38,714 nucleotides of DNA, taken from the NCBI GenBank assembly GCA_949383255.1, contig CASJPF010000034.1:1-38714 (forward strand), given 5' to 3'. Under the pieces are notes generated by a model that was given only the letters and a program-made list of their open reading frames with translations, was not told where the DNA came from and searched no databases. This document shows, one piece after another, positions 16,761-25,136 of the stretch. The stretch's first letter is position 1. The number at the start of each line of letters is the position of its first letter. Source of the stretch: Lachnospiraceae bacterium (GTDB taxonomy: Bacteria > Bacillota > Clostridia > Lachnospirales > Lachnospiraceae). Position numbers and translations under genes: made by a program.

Positions 16761-16763
16761 CAA

Positions 16764-17336
16764 TTATTTTGTTTTTGGTCCAAGCATACCAAGTTTAAAA
16801 TGCTTTCTGCAAAGCGCCATATACTGATCATTGGCGCCCAGCAGGACCTGTTCTCCATCCCGCACAATGCCATTATCATTAAAGCGTGCGTTGCAAGTTG
16901 CTTTTTTGCCACACCAACACACTGTCTTAATCTCCTGAATTGTGTCAGCTATTGTAATCAATCGTTCACTTCCCGGAAAAAGATTGTTCTGAAAATCTGC
17001 CCGAAGCCCATAACAGACTACCGGCACATCCATAAAATCCACAACGTCCGACAAAAAATCAATCTGCTCTTTTGTGGCAAATTGTACCTCATCTACAATA
17101 ATGCAATGATAAGATTTTATTGTCTCCTCTGGCATCTCCACAAGTTCATCGAGCAATACGCACTCCATCTCCAGACCAATTCTGGAACGAATCACTCGCA
17201 CACCATCGCGGGTATCTGTCTTGGTTTTACACAGAAGTGCCCTCTGCCCTACTTCCTGATAGTTAAAATGGGTCATCAATGCATTGGCAGTCTTAGAACT
17301 GTTCATTGCACCATAATAAAAATATAACTTTGCCAT
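16764..17336 (-). CDS. tdk: Thymidine kinase
   Basis: A 190-residue type II thymidine kinase that phosphorylates thymidine with ATP for nucleotide salvage. It shows the P-loop GAMNSSKT (9-16), the DEVQF motif (Walker B-like), the YGLRADFQNNLFPGS lasso region and zinc Cys ligands in CWCGKKATCNARF plus CRKHF near the end. The start is taken at 17336 (MAKLYFYYG) since AGGAGT stands nine bases upstream. A longer frame to 17414 would add 26 residues absent from the family. Single gene, divergent from the 17497 gene. Confidence 0.95.
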   Translation of the reverse strand: MAKLYFYYGAMNSSKTANALMTHFNYQEVGQRALLCKTKTDTRDGVRVIRSRIGLEMECVLLDELVEMPEETIKSYHCIIVDEVQFATKEQIDFLSDVVDFMDVPVVCYGLRADFQNNLFPGSERLITIADTIQEIKTVCWCGKKATCNARFNDNGIVRDGEQVLLGANDQYMALCRKHFKLGMLGPKTK

Positions 17337-17453
17337 TCTAATTACACTCCTATATTGATTTAGAATCTGTAGGAAAATAACAGACACCTTTTGACTCGTC
17401 TGCTTTATAGTCATTTATTAAAATCCTATTGACAAGCCGCCGTTAGTATGGTC

Positions 17454-17483
17454 TTCTTGATACAAGACATCTTGTATCAAGAA
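17454..17483. promoter_or_regulatory. Perfect 14-bp inverted repeat, probable operator
   Basis: TTCTTGATACAAGA (17454-17467) and its exact inverse (17470-17483) are separated by two bases. Each half is itself nearly palindromic (CTTG...CAAG). The site lies 13 bases before the ATG of the 17497 gene and overlaps the region just before its ribosome binding site. A dimeric repressor site or a translation-blocking hairpin are both possible. TTGACA at 17429-17434 may be the -35 box but no good -10 follows at the normal distance. Confidence 0.65.
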
Positions 17484-17496
17484 AGAGAGGAATAAA

Positions 17497-17856
17497 ATGG
17501 AACTCACAATTAAAATTCAAATTAATACCGATTCTAACGGAAATATTGTTATTGGTGATATTAACCAGACTGTTAATACTGCAGCAATTGTAGAAGGAGA
17601 CTTTTTTCTGAGTGAATCGCACAAAAAGTACAACTATGTTGCAATTGGAAAATCTTCACCGATTCAATTGCCTAAAAATCAAAACATTAAAGTAATTTTT
17701 GACGATGTCATTGCCTTAACACACACGCATAGTTCCCAGATAAATAGAATTGACAAACTTAAAAAAATATTAGACCATTTTGATATTGGAGAACAAATAC
17801 ATGTTTCATGGAATGCCAATGAAAAAATTGTTACATTCAAAAAATCAAAAAAATAA
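17497..17856 (+). CDS. Hypothetical protein, unknown family
   Basis: A 119-residue soluble protein that I do not recognise. The N-terminal 30 residues are beta-rich and Asn/Ile-rich (IQINTDSNGNIVIGDINQTV). The C-terminal half has a Lys-rich helix (RIDKLKKILDHFDIG) and ends in a basic tail. There is no signal peptide. AGAGGA lies five bases before the ATG. The 30-bp inverted repeat in front suggests tight control. The gene is AT-rich and sits with two other unknown small genes in a spacer-rich stretch, which hints at acquired DNA but does not prove it. Confidence 0.7.
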   Translation: MELTIKIQINTDSNGNIVIGDINQTVNTAAIVEGDFFLSESHKKYNYVAIGKSSPIQLPKNQNIKVIFDDVIALTHTHSSQINRIDKLKKILDHFDIGEQIHVSWNANEKIVTFKKSKK

Positions 17857-18048
17857 AACTTTAATCGAACATTATTATATTAAAGCAGCCATTAATATCG
17901 CCCCTTATTTATTGAGACGATAAATCTAACTGTATATTGTCGGAAATTGGTATGCAATTAATAGTGATATTCGGCAAACTGAAATAACTTTTTAGTGCCT
18001 GTCACATTACAAAACCACCTTTTTTCGACTTTATGTCAGTTACTTTAT

Positions 18049-18084
18049 ATGAATAGTATTTCTATTTTTGGAAATGCTATTCAT
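18049..18084 (+). terminator. Probable intrinsic terminator after the unknown genes
   Basis: A 14-bp stem with one G-U/mismatch position (18049-18062 with 18071-18084) and an eight-base loop, followed on the plus strand by a T-rich run. It serves the 17497 gene. Its right arm covers the stop codon of the convergent 54-codon gene. Confidence 0.6.
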
Positions 18085-18241
18085 ATATTTTTCTTTTTAT
18101 AATCATATCATTTATGACCTCTTTAGGAAATAATGTTTCTAATCGCTCCATTATCTCTTCGTTTACTTCTCCACTTTCCGTCTCAAAAAATTCATCTCTT
18201 GGAATATTGATACAATAACTAACAGTTAACATCATATTCAT
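18077..18241 (-). CDS. Small protein of 54 residues, unknown
   Basis: A short frame from ATG at 18241 to TAG at 18079-18077. AAGGTG lies about six bases upstream. The protein starts MNMMLTVSYCINIPRDEFFE, has an acidic middle and ends with a basic helix (NDMIIKRKIYE). It lies 42 bases downstream of the 187-residue gene on the same strand, so the two probably form a two-gene unit. I do not recognise the family. The good ribosome binding site and plausible amino-acid composition are the main support. Confidence 0.5.
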   Translation of the reverse strand: MNMMLTVSYCINIPRDEFFETESGEVNEEIMERLETLFPKEVINDMIIKRKIYE

Positions 18242-18283
18242 TTTTCATCACCTTGTTTTTTCATTAAAATCCATTTCGTCATC

Positions 18284-18847
18284 TCAAAAGATACTTTCAC
18301 ATTGATGATACCATTGCTTCGCATCCTCAAAGTTCAGAATTTCTTTTACGTTTCTCTCGTCCTGAATTTGATGTTCCATTTCTTTTATAATGAATAAATT
18401 TTTTTCAAATTTATCATATTCAAAGTTCTCTTCTTCCTCATTTAAATACACCAAAATAAAATCTAATGTAAATAATCTGAACGCCTCCTCATACACAGGA
18501 TTATCAATGAAATAATCTATCCACTCCTCAATATGATTTGCAAATATCCTCGCTATACACAATTGAATGGTATCTTCCAAACCATTGCAAAGATTGTCGG
18601 CTCTTATTTTTTCATGGAAATACCATACACTGTCATCCATCTCCAAATCGTTCAAAACAATTGTCCAAAATTTGTCCATAAGTTCTCGATATTGGTCAAT
18701 CCTGCTCCAAACTTGTCCCGTAGTAAATTTCCTATAAGTGCAAAATTGTCTTTCCAGACACATCAGTGCCAAAATTCTTTTTTGATGTTGATTTAATGTC
18801 AACAATCTTTTCTTATCTTCTATCTGATATTTATCAAAAAAATTCAT
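18284..18847 (-). CDS. Hypothetical helical protein, unknown family
   Basis: A 187-residue, acidic, mostly helical soluble protein. It opens with MNFFDKYQIEDKKRLLTLNQHQKRILALMCLERQF-like sequence and has many aromatic residues (EEWIDYFIDNPVYEEAFRLF). Its early segment loosely recalls YjaG/DUF416-type or immunity-type helical proteins, but the likeness is too weak to name it. The ATG at 18847 is the only good start; a GAAAGGA is somewhat distant (about 15 bases). It is followed by the 54-residue gene and lies just downstream of the histidine kinase gene, but with a gap of 65 bases and no sign of coupling. Confidence 0.65.
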   Translation of the reverse strand: MNFFDKYQIEDKKRLLTLNQHQKRILALMCLERQFCTYRKFTTGQVWSRIDQYRELMDKFWTIVLNDLEMDDSVWYFHEKIRADNLCNGLEDTIQLCIARIFANHIEEWIDYFIDNPVYEEAFRLFTLDFILVYLNEEEENFEYDKFEKNLFIIKEMEHQIQDERNVKEILNFEDAKQWYHQCESIF

Positions 18848-18912
18848 TAATATTATATATAGTCCTTTCTAATACTTCTCAATATCCCTATCTTCACTAA
18901 AGATTTAATTCT

Positions 18913-19785
18913 TTAGCAATTGTAGAAAAGTTCCAGATATTTTCGTAACTTTACAGTAAAACTTGTTTGTACTCTCGGTTCACTTTGTAGTAAAATATCA
19001 CCGCCCATCTGTCTTGCAAGGTTTCTGGCAATGGTAAGCCCTAGACCATTTCCCTGTATGCTGCGATTGCGGGAATCCTCCATTGTATAAAGTCGCTCAA
19101 ACACACTGGCAGCAAACTGTTTTTCTATCCCTTTTCCCTTGTCAATTATATCAATATAAACAAAATCCAAATCTTCCCGCAAAAAAAGCCCAATATATTT
19201 ACCATCACTGCCATATCGTATCGCATTTGTCAGCAGATTGGACAGGATTCGGTCAATAGACTCCTTGTCACCTTGCACAAAAATTGTCTGCTCTGGAATT
19301 GCAATATCCACTGTAAAATCCTTTTGCATTAACAGCTCATAATAACTTAGCACATTCTCCTTACACAATTCATTTATATTTAATTTTGCCATCTCAATAT
19401 TTTTATCTCCAGCCTCCAATTTTGCCAATGTGAAAAACTGGTCAATTAGCTCCATTACCTGTTTTGCCTTGGCTTCCACCTTTTGCAATGTTGTGTCCTC
19501 GTAATTACTCAATCGCATAATTTCCAGATACCCTAAAATAACTGTGAGCGGCGTCTTAATATCGTGCGAAATATTGGAAAGCATTTTCTTAGATGCAATT
19601 TCCTGCTTTCGGAAATCTGCTTTCATCTTCTGCCTGTCCAACAGCAACAAATTAATTTGTCCACACAAATCCATCAGCACTTTATGATCTGTAAAAACCA
19701 TCAACTGCTCGTCAGTATCTTGTTCCAGAATATCAGATAGTTTATCAGTAATTTCTTTTAGTTTTGCCTGTATTCCTCTGTTCAT
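18913..19785 (-). CDS. Sensor histidine kinase without membrane segments
   Basis: A 290-residue histidine kinase. The N-terminal 60 residues are helical and charged with no transmembrane segment or HAMP domain. The H-box NISHDIKTPLTVILGY has His74; the N-box is NLLTNAIRYG (about Asn187), followed by DKGKGIEKQF and GNGLGLTIARNLARQMGG of the ATPase domain. It should phosphorylate the regulator encoded just upstream, whose end overlaps this start by four bases. Kinases of this soluble type beside an ABC transporter (YcbM-like) sense peptide antibiotics through the transporter, so that is the likely mode here by inference. Confidence 0.9.
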   Translation of the reverse strand: MNRGIQAKLKEITDKLSDILEQDTDEQLMVFTDHKVLMDLCGQINLLLLDRQKMKADFRKQEIASKKMLSNISHDIKTPLTVILGYLEIMRLSNYEDTTLQKVEAKAKQVMELIDQFFTLAKLEAGDKNIEMAKLNINELCKENVLSYYELLMQKDFTVDIAIPEQTIFVQGDKESIDRILSNLLTNAIRYGSDGKYIGLFLREDLDFVYIDIIDKGKGIEKQFAASVFERLYTMEDSRNRSIQGNGLGLTIARNLARQMGGDILLQSEPRVQTSFTVKLRKYLELFYNC

Positions 19786-20477
19786 TTCCCCTCTCCCAGT
19801 TTATATCCAATTCCCCATACTGTCATAACATACTTTGGATCACGTGGATTGTCCTCAATCTTATTGCGCAGTCTGCTAATATGAACATTAACCGCATTCT
19901 CATCTCCCAGATAAGCGTCATTCCAGATTTGCGAATATATTTGCTCCTTTGTATAGACTTTTTTTGGATTTTTCATGAAAAGTTTTAAGATTTCAAATTC
20001 TTTAGCTGTTAGCTCGATTTTTTCCCCATTCTTCATAACCGAATAATCGCTTGTATTAAGCACTAGCTCTCCCCTTGCGATAATATCATTCTCCACAATG
20101 GCGGGTGCTGTATACTGTGTAGTTCTTCTAATATTGGCTTTGATTCTGGCAAGCACTTCTGTGACAGAAAATGGTTTGGTGACATAATCATCTGCCCCGA
20201 GTCCAAGCCCAAGTGTCTTGTCCGAATCGGTATCTTTTGCAGAGAGAATTATAATTGGTACTGTGCTAAATGCCCTGATTTTTTTCATAACCTCCATACC
20301 GCTAATTTTAGGAATCATCAAATCTAACAGCACAATGCTATATGTATCGGCAAAAAACTTTTCACAGGCACTCTCCCCGTCATATGCAGTCACCACCTCA
20401 AAGTTTTCTGTCATTAAAAAGTTTTTTAACATCTCACTAATTTCTGTGTCATCCTCTACCAACAAAATTTTCATCAT
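19782..20477 (-). CDS. OmpR/PhoB-family response regulator
   Basis: A 231-residue regulator with a receiver domain (1-120; acidic EDD at 8-10, phospho-Asp52 in LLDLMIP, Lys of TKPF near 102) and a winged-helix DNA-binding domain (about 130-231; ELTAKEFEILKLFMKNPKKV and NAVNVHISRLRNKIEDNP, ending YVMTVWGIGYKLG). It partners the kinase it overlaps and probably controls the ABC genes upstream. AAGGAA precedes the ATG pair at 20477. A strong hairpin (20598-20636) separates it from the transporter genes. Confidence 0.93.
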   Translation of the reverse strand: MMKILLVEDDTEISEMLKNFLMTENFEVVTAYDGESACEKFFADTYSIVLLDLMIPKISGMEVMKKIRAFSTVPIIILSAKDTDSDKTLGLGLGADDYVTKPFSVTEVLARIKANIRRTTQYTAPAIVENDIIARGELVLNTSDYSVMKNGEKIELTAKEFEILKLFMKNPKKVYTKEQIYSQIWNDAYLGDENAVNVHISRLRNKIEDNPRDPKYVMTVWGIGYKLGEGK

Positions 20478-20597
20478 TTTATTTGTTATTTTCCTTCCTT
20501 TATCACATCTACAACTTATATTTGTTGTTTTGTGCCGCTTTTTATTATCTTATCACAATTCCTATCTTTTCACCAGACTTAAAAAATCAAAGGAAAA

Positions 20598-20636
20598 TAT
20601 TTTGTTACAGTTCGACAAGGCTAAACTGTAACAAAA
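20598..20636. terminator. Hairpin between ABC transporter and two-component genes
   Basis: A perfect 14-bp stem (20598-20611 with 20623-20636) and an 11-base loop. Its core TTACAGTTC...AACTGTAA is the same as the hairpin in repeat copy A (6710-6738) and resembles the start of copy C (27543). It may end or attenuate the transporter transcript before the regulator gene. Confidence 0.6.
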
Positions 20637-20659
20637 TTTTAGAGGCTTATACAATGCCA

Positions 20660-21349
20660 TTATAGTAAGTCTTTTGTCTCTATATTATAGACAGACAGAT
20701 AAATCGAAACTGCGGCCGCAATAAACAAAATCACGTAGAATGGTATATTGTTCACCAATGTCGCTGAACCAATATTGCCTTGTGTTAGACAAGCAATTAT
20801 TACAGACGCAACAATTGTTGCCTTAGACGACTTCATTTTCAATCCTATAGGAAGCGCAATAAAGCTGATACTTACCATCGCCGCCGATTTAAGAACAATA
20901 TTCAACCAAAATAAAGCGTCTCCAATTGGAATACTTTCGGCGGTTATGCCCGTAAATGATTTTGTTGCAATTAAAACAAGATATATTACAATTTTGCTGA
21001 CCACCATTGCTAAAAAATTAAAAATCCACACTGCACAAACTTTTGCCAGAATAATGGTACTGCGCTTAATAGGATAAGAAAACATTAAATTTATTGTCTT
21101 TTTCTCGTAAACACTCACAAAAACTGCCGCAATCATTACACCTGTAAAAATAATATATGACATATGTGCAAACAACTCCACGGAACTATCTAACATTCCT
21201 TTTCCATACAATGCGATTGTCTCCTCTGCCTCTAGTTCTCGCGCCATCATAACCATAAATAATAGAAGAATAACAGTCATAATCCCTGCATATTGAATAT
21301 ATTTTAAAATATTATTTTTTCTCCATTCCAATCGAATCAACTTTATCAT
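20660..21349 (-). CDS. ABC-2 type transporter permease
   Basis: A 229-residue integral membrane protein with six hydrophobic segments (about 17-38, 57-80, 100-124, 143-160, 168-188, 200-220) typical of ABC-2 permeases of the antibiotic-immunity type. Its start overlaps the stop of the ATPase gene as ATGA, so the two are coupled and surely form one exporter. By comparison with the Bacillus ycbNO / LanFEG arrangement, it probably moves or removes a membrane-active peptide; the substrate is unknown. A single permease gene is present, so it may act as a homodimer. Confidence 0.85.
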   Translation of the reverse strand: MIKLIRLEWRKNNILKYIQYAGIMTVILLLFMVMMARELEAEETIALYGKGMLDSSVELFAHMSYIIFTGVMIAAVFVSVYEKKTINLMFSYPIKRSTIILAKVCAVWIFNFLAMVVSKIVIYLVLIATKSFTGITAESIPIGDALFWLNIVLKSAAMVSISFIALPIGLKMKSSKATIVASVIIACLTQGNIGSATLVNNIPFYVILFIAAAVSIYLSVYNIETKDLL

Positions 21350-22272
21350 AGTCTTCCACCCTCCTCTGTAATTTTCAGGAAATAGTCCTCCAAACGCTCC
21401 GATTTCCTGCCAATAAAATCAATTGCTATGTCATTCAACGCCAATCCTTTTGACAGTGCACTTATTTGAATTTGGTCATCATAGATGCGGATATGGTGCG
21501 CATCAATTACCTTGAAATTCTTCAATTCTAACTTGTCATCAAGCACATAAGCCGCCGCCTTTGTGTCTGTCACAGCAAGTTCTATATATGCAGTATTTAT
21601 CTCAGAAATTTCTTGTATAGAAATCTCCCGCATCATTCTGCCATGCGCAATAATGCCAATTGTATCAGCGATGCTCTCCACTTCCGAGAGAATATGACTA
21701 GAAATAATTATTGTTATCCCATATTCTGTACACAACATCTTAAACAAATCTCGCAACTGTTTCATTCCAGCAGGGTCAAGACCGTTTGTCGGTTCGTCAA
21801 GCACTAGAAGTTCTGGTCTGCACAAAATTGCACGGGCAATTCCAAGGCGCTGTTTCATTCCCAAAGAATATTTTTTTACCTGTTGCTCTCCAGCCTCCAA
21901 TAATCCCAACAATTTAAGGACATTCTCCACACTGCCGGGTGTATGATACCCCATATATTCACAGTGCAGCTCTAAGTTCTCTCTACCACTCATATGCTCA
22001 TAAAAACAAGGAAATTCAATAATACTTGCCATTCTCTTTAAAACCTCATAAGAAGTTGGTGTAAGGACTTTTCCAAACAGCTCAATAGTCCCGTAAGTTG
22101 GTTTCCAGAGATTGGTAATCATCTTCATCACTGTTGTTTTACCTGCACCATTTGGCCCAAGAAATCCATATATTTCACCTTTCCTCACATGGATATTAAC
22201 ATCTTTTACAAGTTCCTTACCACCGATAATTTTCGTTAATTGATTTGTCTGTATCATATTTATATTTGGCAT
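21346..22272 (-). CDS. ABC transporter ATP-binding protein
   Basis: A 308-residue ATPase. Walker A is GPNGAGKTT (about 39-47), the signature is YSLGMKQRLGIA (about 134-145), Walker B LLVLDEPTNGLDP (about 154-166), followed by the His switch in IISSHILSEVE. The C-terminal 90 residues form the extension seen in BcrA/LanF-type ATPases. GAGGAGG lies eight bases before the ATG at 22272. It is the first gene of the ABC/two-component group. On the minus strand a TATAAT at about 22337-22342 could be part of its promoter. The role in peptide-antibiotic resistance or export is inferred from gene order. Confidence 0.92.
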   Translation of the reverse strand: MPNINMIQTNQLTKIIGGKELVKDVNIHVRKGEIYGFLGPNGAGKTTVMKMITNLWKPTYGTIELFGKVLTPTSYEVLKRMASIIEFPCFYEHMSGRENLELHCEYMGYHTPGSVENVLKLLGLLEAGEQQVKKYSLGMKQRLGIARAILCRPELLVLDEPTNGLDPAGMKQLRDLFKMLCTEYGITIIISSHILSEVESIADTIGIIAHGRMMREISIQEISEINTAYIELAVTDTKAAAYVLDDKLELKNFKVIDAHHIRIYDDQIQISALSKGLALNDIAIDFIGRKSERLEDYFLKITEEGGRL

Positions 22273-22474
22273 CTTTATTGCCTCCTCTCCATTGCGTGCC
22301 TCTCAAAAAGTTCTTTCCCACACGCTCTATCATGATTATAATAGATTATTTTTTCAAAACTATTGACAAATTCTTACAAATTTCTTTCGCGTAGGATTAT
22401 ATTAATTACACACAGAAACAATTCTTGTCACATCACCCATTCTGCGTTATAATCAAAAAGAAAGGAGCGCTTCT

Positions 22475-23599
22475 ATGAAAAAGTATCGTCACAGTCTTTT
22501 TTCTGTCAAGAATCCTTATGATACACAATCTGATACTGTATTTATCAGTGCAGTTAGAGAGAATTTTTGTTATCACTATACACATTGTCAAGAATATCGA
22601 ACTATCGCAGAACATTTTAATGTTGATGCAGATTCATTTCATTCTATTGATGACATAGCACGCCTGCCCTGCCTCCCTACACTACTGTTCAAACGACATC
22701 GACTAAAGTCAGCACAAGTACTAATTCGAGCGACCTCTTCTGGCACAAGCGGAAACTATAGCGAAATTGGCTTTGATATTGGTGGCCTGCTCTGCGCACT
22801 TAAAATGTCGTGCAAAATTATGCGCAAGCGCCAACTGTTTTCTCTTATTCCTTGTCACTATATTGTTATGGGTTACAAGCCACACCGCAGCAACCATACT
22901 GCTGTCACCAAAACTGCATTTGGGGCGACTTTATTTGCCCCTGCTATCAGCCGCAAATATATTCTAAACTATAAAAATGGCACCTATACTCCAGATTTTG
23001 ACGGAATCCTTTCCACGCTAAAAAATCTATCGAACGCTATATTCCCTATCCGTTTTATGGGCTTTCCTTCCTATACATTCTTTTTAATGAAAATGATGGA
23101 AGAACAAGGTATTCACATTCCTCTAAAAAAAGGGTCTAAAATTATGCTGGGCGGTGGTTGGAAACAATTTTACGCAGAGCAGGCTGACAAGACAACCTTC
23201 TATAATCTGGCAGAAAAAGTTTTTGGTATAAAAGATTATGACATTGTGGAATTTTTTGGCGCGGTAGAGCATCCAATCCTTTACTGTGACTGTCCAAATC
23301 ATCATTTCCATGTACCAGCCTACAGCCGTGTAATAATTCGTGACATCGATACGTTAAAACCAGTACCCGAAGGAACTGTTGGACTTGTAAACCTTATCAC
23401 GCCTATGATATGTGCTACACCCATTCTTTCTGTTATGACAGACGATCTTGGCATTTTGCGCTCTGGCAGCCAATGTGGCTGCGGTATTCAGACACCATAT
23501 CTTGAAATTATTGGTCGTGTCGCACCCACAGACATTAAAACTTGTGCTGCTGGTGCTGCCGATATGCTAAAAAGAGGAGAAACGAATGATTCTATATAA
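22475..23599 (+). CDS. LuxE-like acyl-protein synthetase
   Basis: A 374-residue member of the LuxE family (ANL-related adenylate-forming enzymes). LuxE activates a fatty acid with ATP and passes the acyl group to the LuxC reductase. Family features: the ATP-binding loop RATSSGTSG (85-93), GFPSYTFFLM and LGGGWK in the middle, EFFGAVEHP, and TDDLGILRSG (about 328-337) as in acyl-adenylate formers. Several Cys lie near the C-terminus (QCGCG and TCAAG), one of which could be the acyl-carrying residue. AAAGGAG precedes the ATG. The 3' end overlaps the reductase gene by 14 bases, so they are coupled. No luxA, luxB or luxD is in the window, so light production is not implied. Confidence 0.85.
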   Translation: MKKYRHSLFSVKNPYDTQSDTVFISAVRENFCYHYTHCQEYRTIAEHFNVDADSFHSIDDIARLPCLPTLLFKRHRLKSAQVLIRATSSGTSGNYSEIGFDIGGLLCALKMSCKIMRKRQLFSLIPCHYIVMGYKPHRSNHTAVTKTAFGATLFAPAISRKYILNYKNGTYTPDFDGILSTLKNLSNAIFPIRFMGFPSYTFFLMKMMEEQGIHIPLKKGSKIMLGGGWKQFYAEQADKTTFYNLAEKVFGIKDYDIVEFFGAVEHPILYCDCPNHHFHVPAYSRVIIRDIDTLKPVPEGTVGLVNLITPMICATPILSVMTDDLGILRSGSQCGCGIQTPYLEIIGRVAPTDIKTCAAGAADMLKRGETNDSI

Positions 23600-24869
23600 A
23601 GGGAAACTTTTTGACAGTACTGAACAGGAGCGCATTTTGTCTGAAATGGAGCCATACATCAACAACACACTTGTCAAAAAGTCACTTTCTGTTGAGACAG
23701 TAATCGCAGCAATTGACGCACTTGGCAAAGAGATTGCTTCTGGAAAACAAGATGCACTTCTTGCCACGCTCTTATCAGACAACGCTATGCAATATAAACT
23801 CCTTGCTGCTACCATGCTTTCTCGTGAAAATCTTGAATGGAAACTACAGACAGAATTGGGCGGCACTACATCTTCAAATGGCTCTTCTGTTATCCATAGT
23901 CAGCGAATGCCACTTGGCGTACTTTTTCATATTGCAGCCGGAAATATAGACGGACTACCTGCCTTTAGCATAGCAGAAGGACTTCTTACAGGCAACATTA
24001 ATATTTTAAAACTTCCACAAGCAGATAACGGATTGTCACTTGAAATTATCTCCCGATTAATTGCCTTGGAACCTGTACTTACAGACTATATTATGGTTTT
24101 CGACACACCATCAACAGATATTCACGCAATGCAGCGCATGGCAGAACTCGCAGATGGAATTTCAGTGTGGGGTGGAGAATCCGCTGTAAAAGCTGTTCGC
24201 TCCCTTGCCCCCACTGGCGCTAAACTAATTGAATGGGGACACAAATTAGGCTTCTGCTATATTGCAGAAGCCGAAAATTTAAACCATATAACAACAGAAC
24301 TTTTTGCGCTTGCAGAACATATTGCCACAACAAAACAGCTCCTGTGCAGCTCTTGTCAAACAATCTTCCTTAATACACAAAACGAAATAGACCTACATAA
24401 ATTTTGCAAAATTTTTCTCCCTATTCTTGAAAATGCAGTACTGAAAAATCGCAGCAGAACAATTGGCGAGCGCGCATATTTGACATTAATGCGTCATACG
24501 GAACTGCTGGAACAACGAATCTATGGGAAACACAACGCCACAAACGAATATCGGGGAGAGAACTGCCGCTTAACAGTATGTCAAGATAGCGAGCTAGAAC
24601 TTTCTCCTATGATGTGTAATGTTCTTGTCAAGCGATTGCCGCGGGAGCAGATTGTGCCTGTACTTCGCCGAAAAAAAGGACTTTTGCAGACAGCAGGTCT
24701 CATCTGCACCCCTGAGAACCGAAATATATACACAGAACTTTTTGCGCGCTGTGGTGTCACACGAATTACTTCAGCCGGAAATATGTCTGCCTACTTTCTT
24801 GGCGAAACCCATGACGGAGAATATGCTTTGAGACGATATACAAAAATTGTGGATATTGAAACAGAGTGA
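23586..24869 (+). CDS. LuxC-like acyl-CoA/acyl-protein reductase
   Basis: A 427-residue protein of the LuxC family (aldehyde-dehydrogenase fold), which reduces an activated fatty acyl group to aldehyde with NADPH. Residues about 105-125 (QRMPLGVLFHIAAGNIDGLP) and about 190-200 (DGISVWGGESAV) match the cofactor-binding region. The segment KQLLCSSCQTIF has Cys254, which fits the catalytic Cys of LuxC. AGAGGAG stands just before the ATG at 23586. With the upstream LuxE-like gene it forms a complete acid-to-aldehyde reductase pair. What the aldehyde is used for is unknown. An IS605-type end begins four bases after the stop. Confidence 0.88.
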   Translation: MILYKGKLFDSTEQERILSEMEPYINNTLVKKSLSVETVIAAIDALGKEIASGKQDALLATLLSDNAMQYKLLAATMLSRENLEWKLQTELGGTTSSNGSSVIHSQRMPLGVLFHIAAGNIDGLPAFSIAEGLLTGNINILKLPQADNGLSLEIISRLIALEPVLTDYIMVFDTPSTDIHAMQRMAELADGISVWGGESAVKAVRSLAPTGAKLIEWGHKLGFCYIAEAENLNHITTELFALAEHIATTKQLLCSSCQTIFLNTQNEIDLHKFCKIFLPILENAVLKNRSRTIGERAYLTLMRHTELLEQRIYGKHNATNEYRGENCRLTVCQDSELELSPMMCNVLVKRLPREQIVPVLRRKKGLLQTAGLICTPENRNIYTELFARCGVTRITSAGNMSAYFLGETHDGEYALRRYTKIVDIETE

Positions 24870-24872
24870 TGC

Positions 24873-24916
24873 AAATCCCACTGGCTCTAGACAATGGGTA
24901 GTTTACCGTTACAATC
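24873..24916 (+). mobile_element. Solo IS605-type right end
   Basis: A hairpin CCCACTGGCTCTAGACAATGGG followed by TAGTTTACCGTTACAATC. It closely matches the right end of the element at 16066-16107. No transposase remains nearby. It may now serve as the luxC transcript end or may mark an old insertion or excision. Confidence 0.55.
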
Positions 24917-24955
24917 TTATTATATAAAAACTACAATCTTTTATCTTTCCAATCG

Positions 24956-24980
24956 AGTAAGGAAAAATTTTTTCCCTACT
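24956..24980. terminator. Possible hairpin terminator after the luxC-like gene
   Basis: AGTAAGGAAAAA (24956-24967) pairs with TTTTTTCCCTACT (24968-24980) with one weak pair, in the gap between the convergent luxC-like and GH32 genes. No further T-run follows, so confidence is low. The remaining 24981-25136 stretch holds nothing I recognise. Confidence 0.35.
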
Positions 24981-25136
24981 TGCTGCGCCCCATACACCAC
25001 ATTAGTGATATATTTCCTCTGCATGGGTCTATGCACAGTACAGCATTAGATCGACTTTTTGTGATCTTGGTCAAACTGATGTGTATCTAATTTTTATAAT
25101 ATTATAGAATAGTCGACAAATACTTAATATAGATGC

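Noticed and set aside
22475..24869. Bioluminescence operon
   Set aside because: Only luxE- and luxC-like genes are present; there is no luciferase or thioesterase gene in the window.
25023..25091. Short frame starting MHSTALDRLFVILVKLMCI
   Set aside because: Too short, no ribosome binding site and no family likeness that I can support.
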